Positions 48,801 to 57,048 of a DNA stretch of 64,000 nt are shown piece after piece (positions within the stretch are counted from its first letter, which is position 1; each line of letters starts with the position of its first letter). This DNA comes from Mumia flava (GTDB lineage: Bacteria > Actinomycetota > Actinomycetes > Propionibacteriales > Nocardioidaceae). A program made the position numbers and the translations under genes. A model generated the notes under the pieces. That model saw only the letters and a list, made by a program, of their open reading frames with translations. It did no database searches and was not told the origin of the DNA. The stretch is taken from assembly GCF_002797495.1 (NCBI RefSeq), contig NZ_PGEZ01000001.1, forward strand, positions 1,178,001 to 1,242,000, written 5' to 3'.

Positions 48801-49816
48801 GCGGCCTCCTCGCGCAGGCTCCGGCCGGTCAGGTTGAGGAACACGTCGTCCAGGCTGGCCTGGCGGACGTCGGCGGACTCGACGGCGAGACCGGCCGCCT
48901 CGAGTGCGCGCAGGGTCGGCGGTACGAGGTCCGGGCCGTGGTTCGTGGCCAGGACCAGCCGTACCGCGCCGTCGTCCTCGAGGTGGTCCTCGGCGCGGTT
49001 GACGCCGAGCGGGAGGACGGACCGCGCCCGCTCCGCGACGCGTGCGGCGCTGTCGTCCGCTCTGTCGCCGGCGCGCAGACGCAGCGTGACGAGGTCGTCG
49101 GCGTGGTCGCGCTTGAGCGCGGCCGGCGTCGCGTCGGCGATCACCTCGCCGTGGTCGATCAGCACGATCCGCTCGGCCATCGAGTCGGCCTCGTCGAGGT
49201 AGTGCGTGGTCAGCAGCATCGTCATGCCGTTGGCCTCGCGCAGACGCAGGATGTGGTCCCAGAGGTTGGCCCGCGCGTGCGGGTCGAGCCCCGTGGTGGG
49301 CTCGTCGAGGAACAGCAGGCCAGGGTGGTTCATCAGGCCCATCGCGACGTCGAGCCGGCGGCGCTGGCCGCCGGACAGCGAGAGCACGGTGCGCTTCTCC
49401 AGACCGCCGAGCTCGAGCGCCTCGAGCAGCTCGGCCGCGCGAGTCCGGGCCACGTCCGTCGGCACGGAGTAGAACCGGCCCTGGTTGCGCATCTCGTCGC
49501 CGACGCGGTACGAGTAGCCGCCTGCGTTGCCCTGTCCGATGTACCCGATCCGCGCCCGCACCTCGGCGGGGCTGCGCACCACGTCGTACCCCGCGACCGT
49601 CGCACTGCCCGCGGTCGGCCGCAGCAGCGACGTGAGCATCCGCAGCGTGGTCGACTTGCCGGCGCCGTTCGGCCCCAGGAACGCGACCAGCTCCCCGTCG
49701 GCGACGTCGATATCGACGCCCTTGACCGCCTCGACGGTCTCCTTCTTGCGTGTGAACGTCTTGGTGAGGCCGCGAGCCTCGACCATCTTTCTCGTACGGC
49801 GTACTGGATCTGGCAT
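48797..49816 (-). CDS. ABC transporter ATP-binding protein (DrrA-like)
   Basis: 339 aa from ATG 49816, with TACCGT seven bases upstream; ATG 49786 is an alternative. Walker A GPNGAGKSTTL, signature LSGGQRRRLDVAMG, Walker B LLFLDEPTTGLD and the H-loop TTHYLDEAD are intact. A C-terminal DrrA-type extension of about 100 residues follows. It powers the adjacent permease. It diverges from a TetR gene, and two GTACnnnGTAC pseudo-palindromes flank its start, making it the probable target of that repressor. Confidence 0.94.
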   Translation of the reverse strand: MPDPVRRTRKMVEARGLTKTFTRKKETVEAVKGVDIDVADGELVAFLGPNGAGKSTTLRMLTSLLRPTAGSATVAGYDVVRSPAEVRARIGYIGQGNAGGYSYRVGDEMRNQGRFYSVPTDVARTRAAELLEALELGGLEKRTVLSLSGGQRRRLDVAMGLMNHPGLLFLDEPTTGLDPHARANLWDHILRLREANGMTMLLTTHYLDEADSMAERIVLIDHGEVIADATPAALKRDHADDLVTLRLRAGDRADDSAARVAERARSVLPLGVNRAEDHLEDDGAVRLVLATNHGPDLVPPTLRALEAAGLAVESADVRQASLDDVFLNLTGRSLREEAA

Positions 49817-49837
49817 GCGAGCAACGGTACGCTGTAC
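49794..49837. promoter_or_regulatory. Paired GTACnnnGTAC operator-like sites
   Basis: GTACGGCGTAC (49794-49804) and GTACGCTGTAC (49827-49837) lie either side of the DrrA start, the second over its -10 (TACCGT on the minus strand). They are the best candidates for the divergent TetR's operators. Confidence 0.55.
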
Positions 49838-49874
49838 GGAAAAGCATCGCAAGCGAATTCCGAGGAGGCCTGCG

Positions 49875-50765
49875 GTGGACCCCGACGCAGCCGCCACCCC
49901 CGACGGTCGAGGCGCGAGCGCAGCCCCTCCCCCCGACGGTGGAGGCGCGAGCGCAACGAGCGATCGAGACCCCGCCCCCGCCCACCGCTTCGTCCCGCTC
50001 TGGGAGTCGCCGGAGCCGTCCCGGCGCGGACGACCGGCCCGTGTCACCCGTGGCGAGATCGTCGACGCGGCCGTCGCGATCGCCGACGCCGACGGTCTGG
50101 ACGCGGTCTCGATGCGCTCGGTCGCTCGTGCCCTCGACGTCGGCACGATGACGCTCTACTCCCACGTGCCCGGTCGGGTCGAGCTGGTGGACGCGATGGT
50201 CGACCGTGCGTACGCCGACTTCACCCTGCCCGACCCCGACCTGGCCTGGCGCCCGGCGCTGGAGCAGTACGCCCGCAGCTCATGGACGATGCTGCGCTCG
50301 CACCCCTGGCTGCTCGACCTCAACAGCTGGCGCTACCCGCTCGCTCCGCACGTGTTCGACGCCGAGGAGGCGGGATACCGCATCCTGATCGACACCGGCC
50401 TCTCACCCACCCAGGTCGTCGAGACGATCGCCGTCATCAACAGCACGGTGGTCGGGTTCGCGCGATCGGCTGCCGCCGAGGACGCCGACCAGCGCGCGGA
50501 CGGGACGGACTACCAGGCGTACTGGGAGGGCACGACCGCCTTCTGGGAGCACACCTTCGACCCGAGCCGCTACCCGTCGATCACCCGGCTGTGGACGACG
50601 GGCGTCTTCGAGTCGGCGGCCACTCCGTTCGAGCTGCGGATCGGCAGTCTGCTGGACACCGTGGCGCTGCTGATCGAGCGGGCGCAGGCCGAAGGCGGAA
50701 CGGACATCCCGGCCTTCGACGTCTGCATGGAACGTCTGGAGGGCGACGGCGAAGCCCCGAGCTAG
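49875..50765 (+). CDS. TetR family repressor with repeat-derived N-terminus
   Basis: 296 aa from GTG 49875, six bases after GAGGAGG. Residues about 10-35 (PDGRGASAAPPPDGGGASAT) are the translation of a GGTCGAGGC repeat inserted in frame. The HTH follows: RGRPARVTRGEIVDAAVAIA, VSMRSVARALDVGTMTLYSH, VPGRVELVDAM. The TetR_C-like effector domain contains HPWLLDLNSWRYPLAPHVFD. It probably represses the divergent DrrAB exporter and itself. The repeat-coded segment may be disordered and neutral. Confidence 0.9.
   Translation: MDPDAAATPDGRGASAAPPPDGGGASATSDRDPAPAHRFVPLWESPEPSRRGRPARVTRGEIVDAAVAIADADGLDAVSMRSVARALDVGTMTLYSHVPGRVELVDAMVDRAYADFTLPDPDLAWRPALEQYARSSWTMLRSHPWLLDLNSWRYPLAPHVFDAEEAGYRILIDTGLSPTQVVETIAVINSTVVGFARSAAAEDADQRADGTDYQAYWEGTTAFWEHTFDPSRYPSITRLWTTGVFESAATPFELRIGSLLDTVALLIERAQAEGGTDIPAFDVCMERLEGDGEAPS
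49905..49973. repeat. GGTCGAGGC repeat inside the TetR coding sequence
   Basis: Two units, CGGTCGAGGCGCGAGCGCAG and ACGGTGGAGGCGCGAGCGCA, are followed by the tail ACGAGCGATCGAGACCCC, as in the intergenic copies. The reading frame stays open through it. Confidence 0.85.
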
Positions 50766-50872
50766 GTGCGAGGACGTCGACGCTCGGGAAGGACGTCGCG
50801 TACCGCCCGACGTCTCGCGTCAGCAGCCGAGTCCCGCAACGGCGGCGTGCGCCCGTACGGAAGAATGGACGC

Positions 50873-51985
50873 GTGCAGATCCCCGCAGACATCCTTCCCG
50901 TCGACGGACGCTTCGGATCCGGCCCCTCGAAGGTCCCGGCCGCTGCGATGGAGGCGCTCGCCGCATCCGGCCCGCACGTGATCGGCACGTCCCACCGCCA
51001 GTCGCCGGTGCGCAACCTCGTCGGGTCGGTACGGGAGGGGCTGCGGTCCCTCTTCACGCTGCCCGACGAGTACGAGGTGGTGCTGGGAGTCGGCGGGTCG
51101 ACCGCGTTCTTCGACGCGGCGACGTTCGGGCTGATCCGCGAGCGCAGCCAGCACCTGGCGTTCGGCGAGTTCGGGACGAAGTTCGCGACGGCCGCGCAGC
51201 GCGCTCCGTTCCTCGGCGACCCGACGGTCGTCCGCAGCGAGCCCGGCACGCACCCGGACCCGTACGCCGAGGACGGGATCGACGTCTACGCATGGCCGCA
51301 CAACGAGACGTCGACCGGCGTCAGCGCCCCGGTCCGTCGCGTCGACGGCGCCGACCCGGACGCGCTCCACGTGATCGACGGCACCTCGGCCGCCGGCGCC
51401 CTGCCGGTCGACGTGACGCAGTGCGACGTCTACTACTTCGCCCCGCAGAAGGCGCTCGCGTCCGATGCCGGGGTCTGGTTCGCGCTGATGTCGCCGGCCG
51501 CGTTGGCGCGCGTCGAGGAGATCGCCGCGTCCGGCCGCTGGGTTCCGGCGTTCCTGGACCTCGGCGCCGCCGTCCAGAACTCGGCGAAGGACCAGACCCT
51601 CAACACGCCGCCGCTCGCGTCGCTGTTCTGGACCGACCAGCAGATCCGCTGGATCCTCGACAACGGCGGGCTGTCCTGGTCGGTGTCGCGGTGCGAGGAC
51701 TCGGCGTCACGGCTGTACGGGTGGGCGGAGCAGTCCTCGTACGCGACGCCGTTCGTCACCGATCCCGGCAAGCAGTCGACCAGCGTGGTGACGATCGACC
51801 TCGAAGGTGTGGACGCCGGCCGGCTCAGCCGCGAGCTGCGGGCGGCCGGCATCGTCGACGTCGACGGCTACCGCGGCCTGAACCGCAACCAGCTGCGGAT
51901 CGCGACGTACCCTGCCGTCGACCCCGAGGACTGCACCCGCCTGACGCAGTGCATCGACTGGGTGGTCGAGCGTCTCACCGACTGA
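50873..51985 (+). CDS. serC: Phosphoserine aminotransferase
   Basis: 370 aa from GTG 50873, with AAGAAT six bases upstream. Converts 3-phosphohydroxypyruvate to phosphoserine with PLP; serine pathway. Visible: FGSGPSKVPAAAMEAL, GTSHRQSPVRNLVGSVREGL, LGVGGSTAFFDAA, VIDGTSAAGALPVD with the PLP Asp, YYFAPQKALASDAGVW with the Schiff-base Lys, and a C-terminal domain ending CIDWVVERL. The actinobacterial (type 2) subgroup. No other serine gene is adjacent. Confidence 0.95.
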   Translation: MQIPADILPVDGRFGSGPSKVPAAAMEALAASGPHVIGTSHRQSPVRNLVGSVREGLRSLFTLPDEYEVVLGVGGSTAFFDAATFGLIRERSQHLAFGEFGTKFATAAQRAPFLGDPTVVRSEPGTHPDPYAEDGIDVYAWPHNETSTGVSAPVRRVDGADPDALHVIDGTSAAGALPVDVTQCDVYYFAPQKALASDAGVWFALMSPAALARVEEIAASGRWVPAFLDLGAAVQNSAKDQTLNTPPLASLFWTDQQIRWILDNGGLSWSVSRCEDSASRLYGWAEQSSYATPFVTDPGKQSTSVVTIDLEGVDAGRLSRELRAAGIVDVDGYRGLNRNQLRIATYPAVDPEDCTRLTQCIDWVVERLTD

Positions 51986-52039
51986 GGATCGTCCCCGATG
52001 GTCGAGGCGCGAGACTTCGTCGGTCGAGCGGGTCGGACC

Positions 52040-52945
52040 TCAGTCGTCGAGGTCGAACACGCCGCCGACCGGCGCGAGCATGCCGGCGCGCTGGTCCTCG
52101 GGCAGGACCACCCGACGGATCAGCGATGGCAGGCCCTCGGCGCCGATCAGCACGGACGTCCCGTCGGGCTCGACCGCGAGCGACTCGCCCTGCTGCACCT
52201 CGGGAAGCGTGGCCGACCACTCGTCGGTCCACGTCCCGGCGTCGAGGACGTGGATCCCGAGGTAGGTCCGCAGGACGATCGCCGAGCCGTCCGGCAGGAA
52301 GTCGCCGCCGGTGACCATCGCCGGGACCTCGGCACCCTCGATCGGGTCGGCGACGTTGACGCGGTCGGCATCGAGGTCGGCCGGCAGCCGGTAGAGCTGG
52401 CCGCCGAGCATCGACTTCGACGCGATCAGCAGTCCGCCGGTCACCGGGTCGGACAACAGAGCCTCGGCGTCGGTGTTGCCGTCGTCGTAGCGCACCCGGA
52501 ACCGCTTCGCCTCCACGGTGCCGCCCTTGCGCAGCGGCTCGTCGAGGGCATAGAGCGCGACGTCGCTCCGAACCAGGTCGTTGTCCCCGATGTCCGCCAC
52601 CCACAGCGTCCCGTCGGGGTCGATCGTGAGCGCCTCGGTGTCGACGAAGTCGCCGCCGGTCAGATTGGTCCGCGCGACCACGTCGCCGGTGGAGAGCCGG
52701 ACGGTGAAGACCGCGGGATCGTTGCCGGAGTCGTTGATCGTGTACGCGAGGCGCGGGTCGGCCTGGCTGACCACGAGGCCGCTCGACTCGGGCACGCGCG
52801 CATCGGTGATCGCGCTGACGCGCTCCGGGACGGCGATCTCGTCATCGGCCGCACGAGCCTGGTTCGCGACGGCGACGACCACGACGACGGCGAGCAGGCA
52901 CACAAGCAGGCCCGGGATGATCGCACGTCGGTGTCGCGGGTTCAT
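52040..52945 (-). CDS. Secreted or membrane-anchored beta-propeller-like protein
   Basis: 301 aa from ATG 52945; an AGGAG lies 14 bases upstream. An N-terminal signal or anchor (IIPGLLVCLLAVVVVVAVA) leads to an outer domain with repeated strand patterns typical of propellers: ESSGLVVSQADPRLAYTIND, TEALTIDPDGTLWVADIGDN, DAEALLSDPVTGGLLIAS, GESLAVEPDGTSVLIGAEG. No enzyme motif is certain. Similar proteins are annotated as SdiA-regulated or esterase-like; the role is unknown. Confidence 0.72.
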   Translation of the reverse strand: MNPRHRRAIIPGLLVCLLAVVVVVAVANQARAADDEIAVPERVSAITDARVPESSGLVVSQADPRLAYTINDSGNDPAVFTVRLSTGDVVARTNLTGGDFVDTEALTIDPDGTLWVADIGDNDLVRSDVALYALDEPLRKGGTVEAKRFRVRYDDGNTDAEALLSDPVTGGLLIASKSMLGGQLYRLPADLDADRVNVADPIEGAEVPAMVTGGDFLPDGSAIVLRTYLGIHVLDAGTWTDEWSATLPEVQQGESLAVEPDGTSVLIGAEGLPSLIRRVVLPEDQRAGMLAPVGGVFDLDD

Positions 52946-53074
52946 CGCGTCGAGGTCACTCCTGCTGATCAGCCGACGTCGGTGCGTCGGACCGTGCAAC
53001 CGGCGAGGCGGTCCCTCGCGCGGAGTCGTTCCCCCGGCCTCCGAGGATAGCGGTGGCCCTCCGGACGGAGCAAC

Positions 53075-53160
53075 GGCCCTGCACTAGCCGGCGCGTCGAT
53101 CTTCCGCCCCCGTGCACGGAACCGCCTCGTACGGCCGCGGCGTGTCGGCGGATCGCGGCT
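53075..53160. repeat. Left copy of the duplicated MFS gene end
   Basis: This 86-base stretch aligns without gaps, at roughly 80% identity, with 53699-53784, which holds the last codons and stop of the MFS gene. Read on the minus strand it still encodes a tail ending EDRRAG followed by TAG. The gap 52946-53189 otherwise holds no gene. Confidence 0.8.
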
Positions 53161-53189
53161 CCGCAGAAGGGCGACTCCGAGCTCGCGAC

Positions 53190-53431
53190 TCAGGGCAGGA
53201 GCGCCCAGTACTGCTTTCGAGCGGCCATGGCGTGGATGATCATCTCATCGCCGCTCTCGAAGAGGAGAACAACCGTCTCGAGCAGGCGCGCTTGGGTGTC
53301 GAAACCAAGTCGCAGCTCCCGATGCGGCCAGTCATCGTCTTCGAGTGGTTCGATCCAAGGGCCCAGTCGGCTGCTTGGACAGCATCCTCCGGCAGCACCC
53401 CGTGCCTGAGTGCGCTGGCGTGGACCTTCAC
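53190..53431 (-). pseudogene. Frameshifted toxin partner of the RHH antitoxin
   Basis: GTG 53431 overlaps the antitoxin stop (GTGA) and encodes VKVHASALRHGVLPEDAV and AADWAL. One base is then missing near 53357 (a T run on the minus strand), and the rest continues in another frame: WIEPLEDDDWPHRELRLGF, LLETVVLLFESGDEMIIHAM and AARKQYWALLP, ending TGA 53190. Joined, this is an 80-residue protein resembling BrnT-like or related small toxins. Unless the base is a sequencing error, the toxin is dead: the unshifted frame stops at 53240. Confidence 0.72.
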
Positions 53432-53661
53432 GCGGCGAGGCCGGCCAGCGCCCTGCGGATCGCTTCCGACCGCGAGATGTGGTCGCGTTCGGCGACCGCG
53501 TCGAGCGCAGCGAGCTCTTCGGCGGTGAGTCGTACCGCGACAACCTGCATCGGTTCGGCGCCACGACCGGGCCGACCCCGTCCGCGACGCTTCATCTCAT
53601 CGACGTCGTAGCCAGTCTCGGCCTCGTCCGCCCACTGCTCGATCTGCTCCTCGCTGACCAT
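53428..53661 (-). CDS. Ribbon-helix-helix (CopG-like) antitoxin
   Basis: 77 aa. N-terminal EEQIEQWADEAETGYDVDEM is followed by a basic RRGRGRPGRG and the RHH domain: QVVAVRLTAEELAALDAVAE and RDHISRSEAIRRALAGL. TACGAT lies six bases before the ATG, and a perfect palindrome covers that promoter and the start codon, as expected for autoregulating antitoxins. The frameshifted toxin overlaps its end. Confidence 0.88.
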   Translation of the reverse strand: MVSEEQIEQWADEAETGYDVDEMKRRGRGRPGRGAEPMQVVAVRLTAEELAALDAVAERDHISRSEAIRRALAGLAA

Positions 53662-53674
53662 ACGAAAATCGTAT
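53660..53674 (-). promoter_or_regulatory. Palindromic operator over the antitoxin promoter and start
   Basis: ATACGA-AAA-TCGTAT is a perfect inverted repeat with a three-base centre. On the minus strand it contains the -10 TACGAT and the first bases of the leaderless antitoxin ATG. Confidence 0.75.
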
Positions 53675-53698
53675 GACGAAAACCCAGACGACGGAAGA

Positions 53699-53784
53699 GG
53701 CCCTGCGTTAGCCGGCGCGTCGATCTTCCGTCGCCGCGCACCCCACGGGCTCGTACGACGACGGTGTGTCGCCGGATCGCGGCT
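53699..53784. repeat. Right copy of the duplicated MFS gene end
   Basis: It contains the last 25 codons and TAA of the MFS gene. Aligned without gaps to 53075-53160, exactly 624 bases away. Together the two copies frame the toxin-antitoxin pair. Confidence 0.8.
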
Positions 53785-55174
53785 GGTCCCCGTCGTACGG
53801 GCGCTCCCCCTCGTACGTCGGGAGCTCCGCCTCCGCGACGCCCGCGTCGACCCGCGCGGCCTCGTCGGCCGCCGACAGCGCACCGGCCGTGCCGACCAGC
53901 GCACGCGGTGTCCGCGGGACGACGAGGAGGCGGGGGCGGGGACGTACGTCGAGGCGGACGTGGAGGTCACCGCGGACGAGGTACGTGATCGTGGCTGCCG
54001 CGATCCCGCCGAGGGTCACGAGACCGCCCAGGATCAGGGTCCACCGCGCCCCGAACGTCTCGCCGATCCACCCGATCACCGGCGCCCCGAGCGGCGTACC
54101 CCCCATGAACACCATCAGGTAGAGCGCTGCCACCCGCCCGCGCATCGACGGGTCGACGGTGAGCTGGATGTAGGCGTTGGCGGAGGTGATCATCGTGAGC
54201 GCGGCCAGGCCGAGGAACGGCAGGACGAGCGCGAACGCGAGGTACGTCGGCATCAGGCCGGCGGTGATCTCGACCCCGGCGAACGCGAGCCCGGCCCCGA
54301 CGACGAGCCGCCGCGTCGGGCGTTCGCGGCGCGCGGCGACCAACGCTCCGGCGAGGGACCCGATCGCCATGATCGACCCCAGCACGCCGTACCCCTGGGC
54401 GCCCTTGTCGAACACCTCGGTCGCCATCAGCGCCGACGTCATCTGGAAGTTCATCCCGAACGTGCCGACGAAGAACACCGTCACCAGGATCAGCATGACG
54501 TCGGGCCGCGAGCGTACGTACCGCAGTCCGTCGACGATGCCGCCGCGGCCGCGGTCGGCACGTGGAGCGGGGAAGAGCTCGCGGACGCGCAGCGCCAGCA
54601 GCGACGCCAGCACCGCGAAGTAGCTGAGCGCGTTGAGCAGGATCACCCAGCCGGTCGCGGCGACACCCGAGCCGAGGGCCGCGATCAGCACGCCGGCCAG
54701 AGCGGGGCCGATCATCCGGCCGGAGTTGAACGAGGCGCTGTTGAGGCCGACCGCGTTCGCGAGGTCGTCCTTGCCGACCATCTCGACGACGAACGACTGC
54801 CGCGCCGGCGCGTCGAACGCGGTCCCGACGCCGAACAGGAACGCCAGCACGTACACGTGCCAGACCTCGACGGTCCCGGTGATCGCGAGCACGCCGAGCA
54901 ACGCGGCCGGCGCCGCCATCATCATCTGGGTCACCATCATGACGCGACGCTTGCCGAACCGGTCCGCGACCAGGCCCGCGATCGGCGAGAACAGCAGCGC
55001 GGGCAGCAGCTGGAGCCCGGTCGTGATGCCGAGCGCGGTACCGCTGCCGGTGAGCGACAGCACGAGCCAGTCCTGCGCGACGCGCTGGAGCCACGTGCCG
55101 ACGTTCGACACGATCGCCCCGCTGGCGTACACGCGGTAGTTGCGGACGGCGAGCGAGCGGAACATCGGGCTCAC
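53708..55174 (-). CDS. MFS transporter
   Basis: 488 aa from GTG 55174, overlapping the marR stop (GTGA). Twelve helices are expected. MFS loop: PIAGLVADRFGKRRVMM; AFDAPARQSFVVEMVGKDDL and NSASFNSGRMIGPALAG mark the EntS/MdfA-like drug-exporter group. A long hydrophilic C-terminus (about 425-488) ends EDRRAG. It is regulated by and coupled to the marR gene. Its last 25 codons have a diverged duplicate 624 bases downstream. Confidence 0.92.
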   Translation of the reverse strand: MSPMFRSLAVRNYRVYASGAIVSNVGTWLQRVAQDWLVLSLTGSGTALGITTGLQLLPALLFSPIAGLVADRFGKRRVMMVTQMMMAAPAALLGVLAITGTVEVWHVYVLAFLFGVGTAFDAPARQSFVVEMVGKDDLANAVGLNSASFNSGRMIGPALAGVLIAALGSGVAATGWVILLNALSYFAVLASLLALRVRELFPAPRADRGRGGIVDGLRYVRSRPDVMLILVTVFFVGTFGMNFQMTSALMATEVFDKGAQGYGVLGSIMAIGSLAGALVAARRERPTRRLVVGAGLAFAGVEITAGLMPTYLAFALVLPFLGLAALTMITSANAYIQLTVDPSMRGRVAALYLMVFMGGTPLGAPVIGWIGETFGARWTLILGGLVTLGGIAAATITYLVRGDLHVRLDVRPRPRLLVVPRTPRALVGTAGALSAADEAARVDAGVAEAELPTYEGERPYDGDQPRSGDTPSSYEPVGCAATEDRRAG

Positions 55175-55584
55175 TCGCTCACCAGCCTCTCCATCAGGGC
55201 CGCGGCCGTACGGAGCGTCTCGCGCTCCTCGGCGCTCAGCTGCTCGAGGCGGTCGGCGAGCCACTGGTTGCGGCGCGCCCGCTCGGTGTCCAGGACCTTG
55301 CGGCCGAGGGCAGACAGCGACACCACGATCTGGCGCCCGTCGGTCGGGTGCGGCGCACGCTCGACGAGGCCGTCCTCGACGAGGCAGTTCACGGTGCGGG
55401 TCATCGACGGCGGCCGTACGTGCTCACGCGCCGCGATCGCGCCCGGCGTCATCGGGCCCTGCGTGCTCAGCGTGCCGAGGACCGCCATCTGCGTCGGCGT
55501 GAGCTCGGAGTCGCGCTCCTGACGGAGCCGGCGGTGGAGCCGGGCGACGGCGACGGCGAGCTGCTGGGCGGAAGTGTTCGGCAC
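55171..55584 (-). CDS. MarR family repressor
   Basis: 137 aa from GTG 55584, the first gene of a two-gene operon with the MFS exporter. HTH and wing: LTPTQMAVLGTLSTQGPMTP, GAIAAREHVRPPSMTRTVNC, LVEDGLVERAPHPTDGRQIV. The recognition helix contains PPSMTRTVNCL. It presumably represses the operon and is released by a phenolic or drug ligand. Confidence 0.93.
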   Translation of the reverse strand: MPNTSAQQLAVAVARLHRRLRQERDSELTPTQMAVLGTLSTQGPMTPGAIAAREHVRPPSMTRTVNCLVEDGLVERAPHPTDGRQIVVSLSALGRKVLDTERARRNQWLADRLEQLSAEERETLRTAAALMERLVSE

Positions 55585-55588
55585 GATA

Positions 55589-55619
55589 TTTAGCCTAGGT
55601 CATGAGTTTGGCTAAACAA
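55589..55619 (-). promoter_or_regulatory. MarR promoter with inverted-repeat operator
   Basis: On the minus strand TTGTTT (55619-55614), a 16-base spacer and TAGGCT (55597-55592) are followed seven bases later by GTG 55584, a leaderless start. Arms TTTAGCC (55589-55595) and GGCTAAA (55610-55616) form an inverted repeat spanning both boxes. Confidence 0.6.
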
Positions 55620-55740
55620 ATCGGAGCGGGGGTGATGTCGAGCACGGGGTGGAGGCGCTGCGCGATCGGTGGCGCGTGACGGATGGACAGCGGTCGTATC
55701 CGTCACAGCGCACCGCCGGGGCGGGACCGGTGCCGTGTGG

Positions 55741-55770
55741 TTGACACCACAGCGAGGCGGCGGATACCTT
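55741..55770 (+). promoter_or_regulatory. Promoter of the Liv-type operon
   Basis: A consensus TTGACA (55741-55746), an 18-base spacer and TACCTT (55765-55770). Transcription would start near 55777, giving a leader of about 55 bases. The gap 55585-55831 holds no gene. Confidence 0.75.
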
Positions 55771-55831
55771 CCTTTCCGCAACCCGAATCAGGTTTCAGGT
55801 TTGCACCCATTCTGGAGGAGAGGGACGGATC

Positions 55832-57022
55832 ATGAGGCACACCAGGAGCACCCTGGGCCTGGCCGCGGCGGCGATCGTCGTCGCCGGGCTGGCCGGGTGC
55901 GCGCCATCGGACAGCGCTGCGTCCGACGAGGGCAGCGACAGCATCGAGATCGGCATCATCACGTCGAAGTCGGGCCCGCTCGCGGCCTACGGCGAGGCGT
56001 ACCTCGCCGGCCTGCACGCCGGCATCGACTATGCCACCGACGGCAGCGGCGAGGTCGACGGGACCGCGATCGAGCTCCGTGAGGGCGACGACGGCGCCGA
56101 CGTCGACAAGGCCGTGCAGCTCGCGAAGGAGTACATCGGCGACGGCGTCGACATCCTCGCCGGCACCGTCTCCTCGGGCGTCGCGCTCGCGCTCGCCGAG
56201 CAGGCGGAGCAGAACGAGGTCCTCTACATCTCCGGCCCGGCCGCGGCCGACGCCGTCACCGGGATCAACGACTACACATTCCGCTCGGGCCGCCAGAGCT
56301 ACCAGGACGTCGCCACCGCCGCGACCTTCCTGGACGACGTCGCCGGCAAGCAGATCACCGTGCTCGCGCAGGACAACGCGTTCGGCCAGGGCAACGTCGC
56401 CGCGGTCCAGGCCGTGCTCGGCGCCGACGGCATGGGCGGGAACGTCACCCCGGTGCTGGTCGCCGAGGACGTCACCGAGTTCACGTCGTTCGCCCGCCAG
56501 GTGCTGAACACCGAGCCCGACCTCGTCTTCGTGGCGTGGGCCGGCGAGACGTCCGGCAGCATGTGGCAGGCGCTGACCCAGCAGGGCGTGTTCGACGCCG
56601 CCCCGGTCGTGACCGGCCTCGGCGACATCTCGACGTACGGGGCGTACGGCGCCGCGTCGGACAAGATCGGCTTCCTCAGCCACTACTTCGGCACCGCGCC
56701 CGACAACGACGTGAACGCCGCGATGGTCGAGGCGCTCGAGGCCGACGGGCACGAGCCGGACCTGTTCTCGCCGGACGGCTTCGTCGCCGGCCAGATGCTG
56801 GTGCACGCGATCTCCGAGGGTGACGACGTCGACTCCATGATCGATGCGCTCGAGGGCTGGACGTTCGACGGGCCGAAGGGCAGCACCACGGTGCGGGCCA
56901 GCGACCACGCGCTGATCCAGGACATGTACCAGGCCAAGCTCGCCGCCGACGGCTCGTCCTTCGCGCCCGAGCTGATCGAGGTCGTGCCGGCCGACGAGGT
57001 CGCGCCGCCCGAGGCCGGCTGA
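55832..57022 (+). CDS. Liv-type ABC importer substrate-binding lipoprotein
   Basis: 396 aa. A lipoprotein signal ends at LAGC (Cys 23). The periplasmic-binding-protein type 1 fold shows IEIGIITSKSGPLAAYGEAY, VQLAKEYIGDGVDILAGTV, SSGVALALAEQAEQNEVLY, ISGPAAADAV and ITVLAQDNAFGQGNVAAV. Members bind branched amino acids, urea, amides or aromatic acids. The operon's acyl-CoA synthetase points to an organic acid rather than an amino acid. GGAGGAGAG precedes the ATG. First gene of a nine-gene unit. Confidence 0.93.
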   Translation: MRHTRSTLGLAAAAIVVAGLAGCAPSDSAASDEGSDSIEIGIITSKSGPLAAYGEAYLAGLHAGIDYATDGSGEVDGTAIELREGDDGADVDKAVQLAKEYIGDGVDILAGTVSSGVALALAEQAEQNEVLYISGPAAADAVTGINDYTFRSGRQSYQDVATAATFLDDVAGKQITVLAQDNAFGQGNVAAVQAVLGADGMGGNVTPVLVAEDVTEFTSFARQVLNTEPDLVFVAWAGETSGSMWQALTQQGVFDAAPVVTGLGDISTYGAYGAASDKIGFLSHYFGTAPDNDVNAAMVEALEADGHEPDLFSPDGFVAGQMLVHAISEGDDVDSMIDALEGWTFDGPKGSTTVRASDHALIQDMYQAKLAADGSSFAPELIEVVPADEVAPPEAG

Positions 57023-57048
57023 GGCCGGCAGAGGACCGAGGAGGACCT

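Noticed and set aside
48758-50872. Plus-strand frame upstream of serC, antisense to the ABC ATPase
   Set aside because: Only the part after GTG 50873 matches serC; the rest mirrors the ABC and TetR genes.
55585-55620. Possible IdeR/DtxR iron box (TTTAGCCTAGG...GGCTAAA)
   Set aside because: The half-sites are separated by 14 bases, unlike the contiguous 19-base iron box, and the site fits a MarR operator over the marR promoter better.
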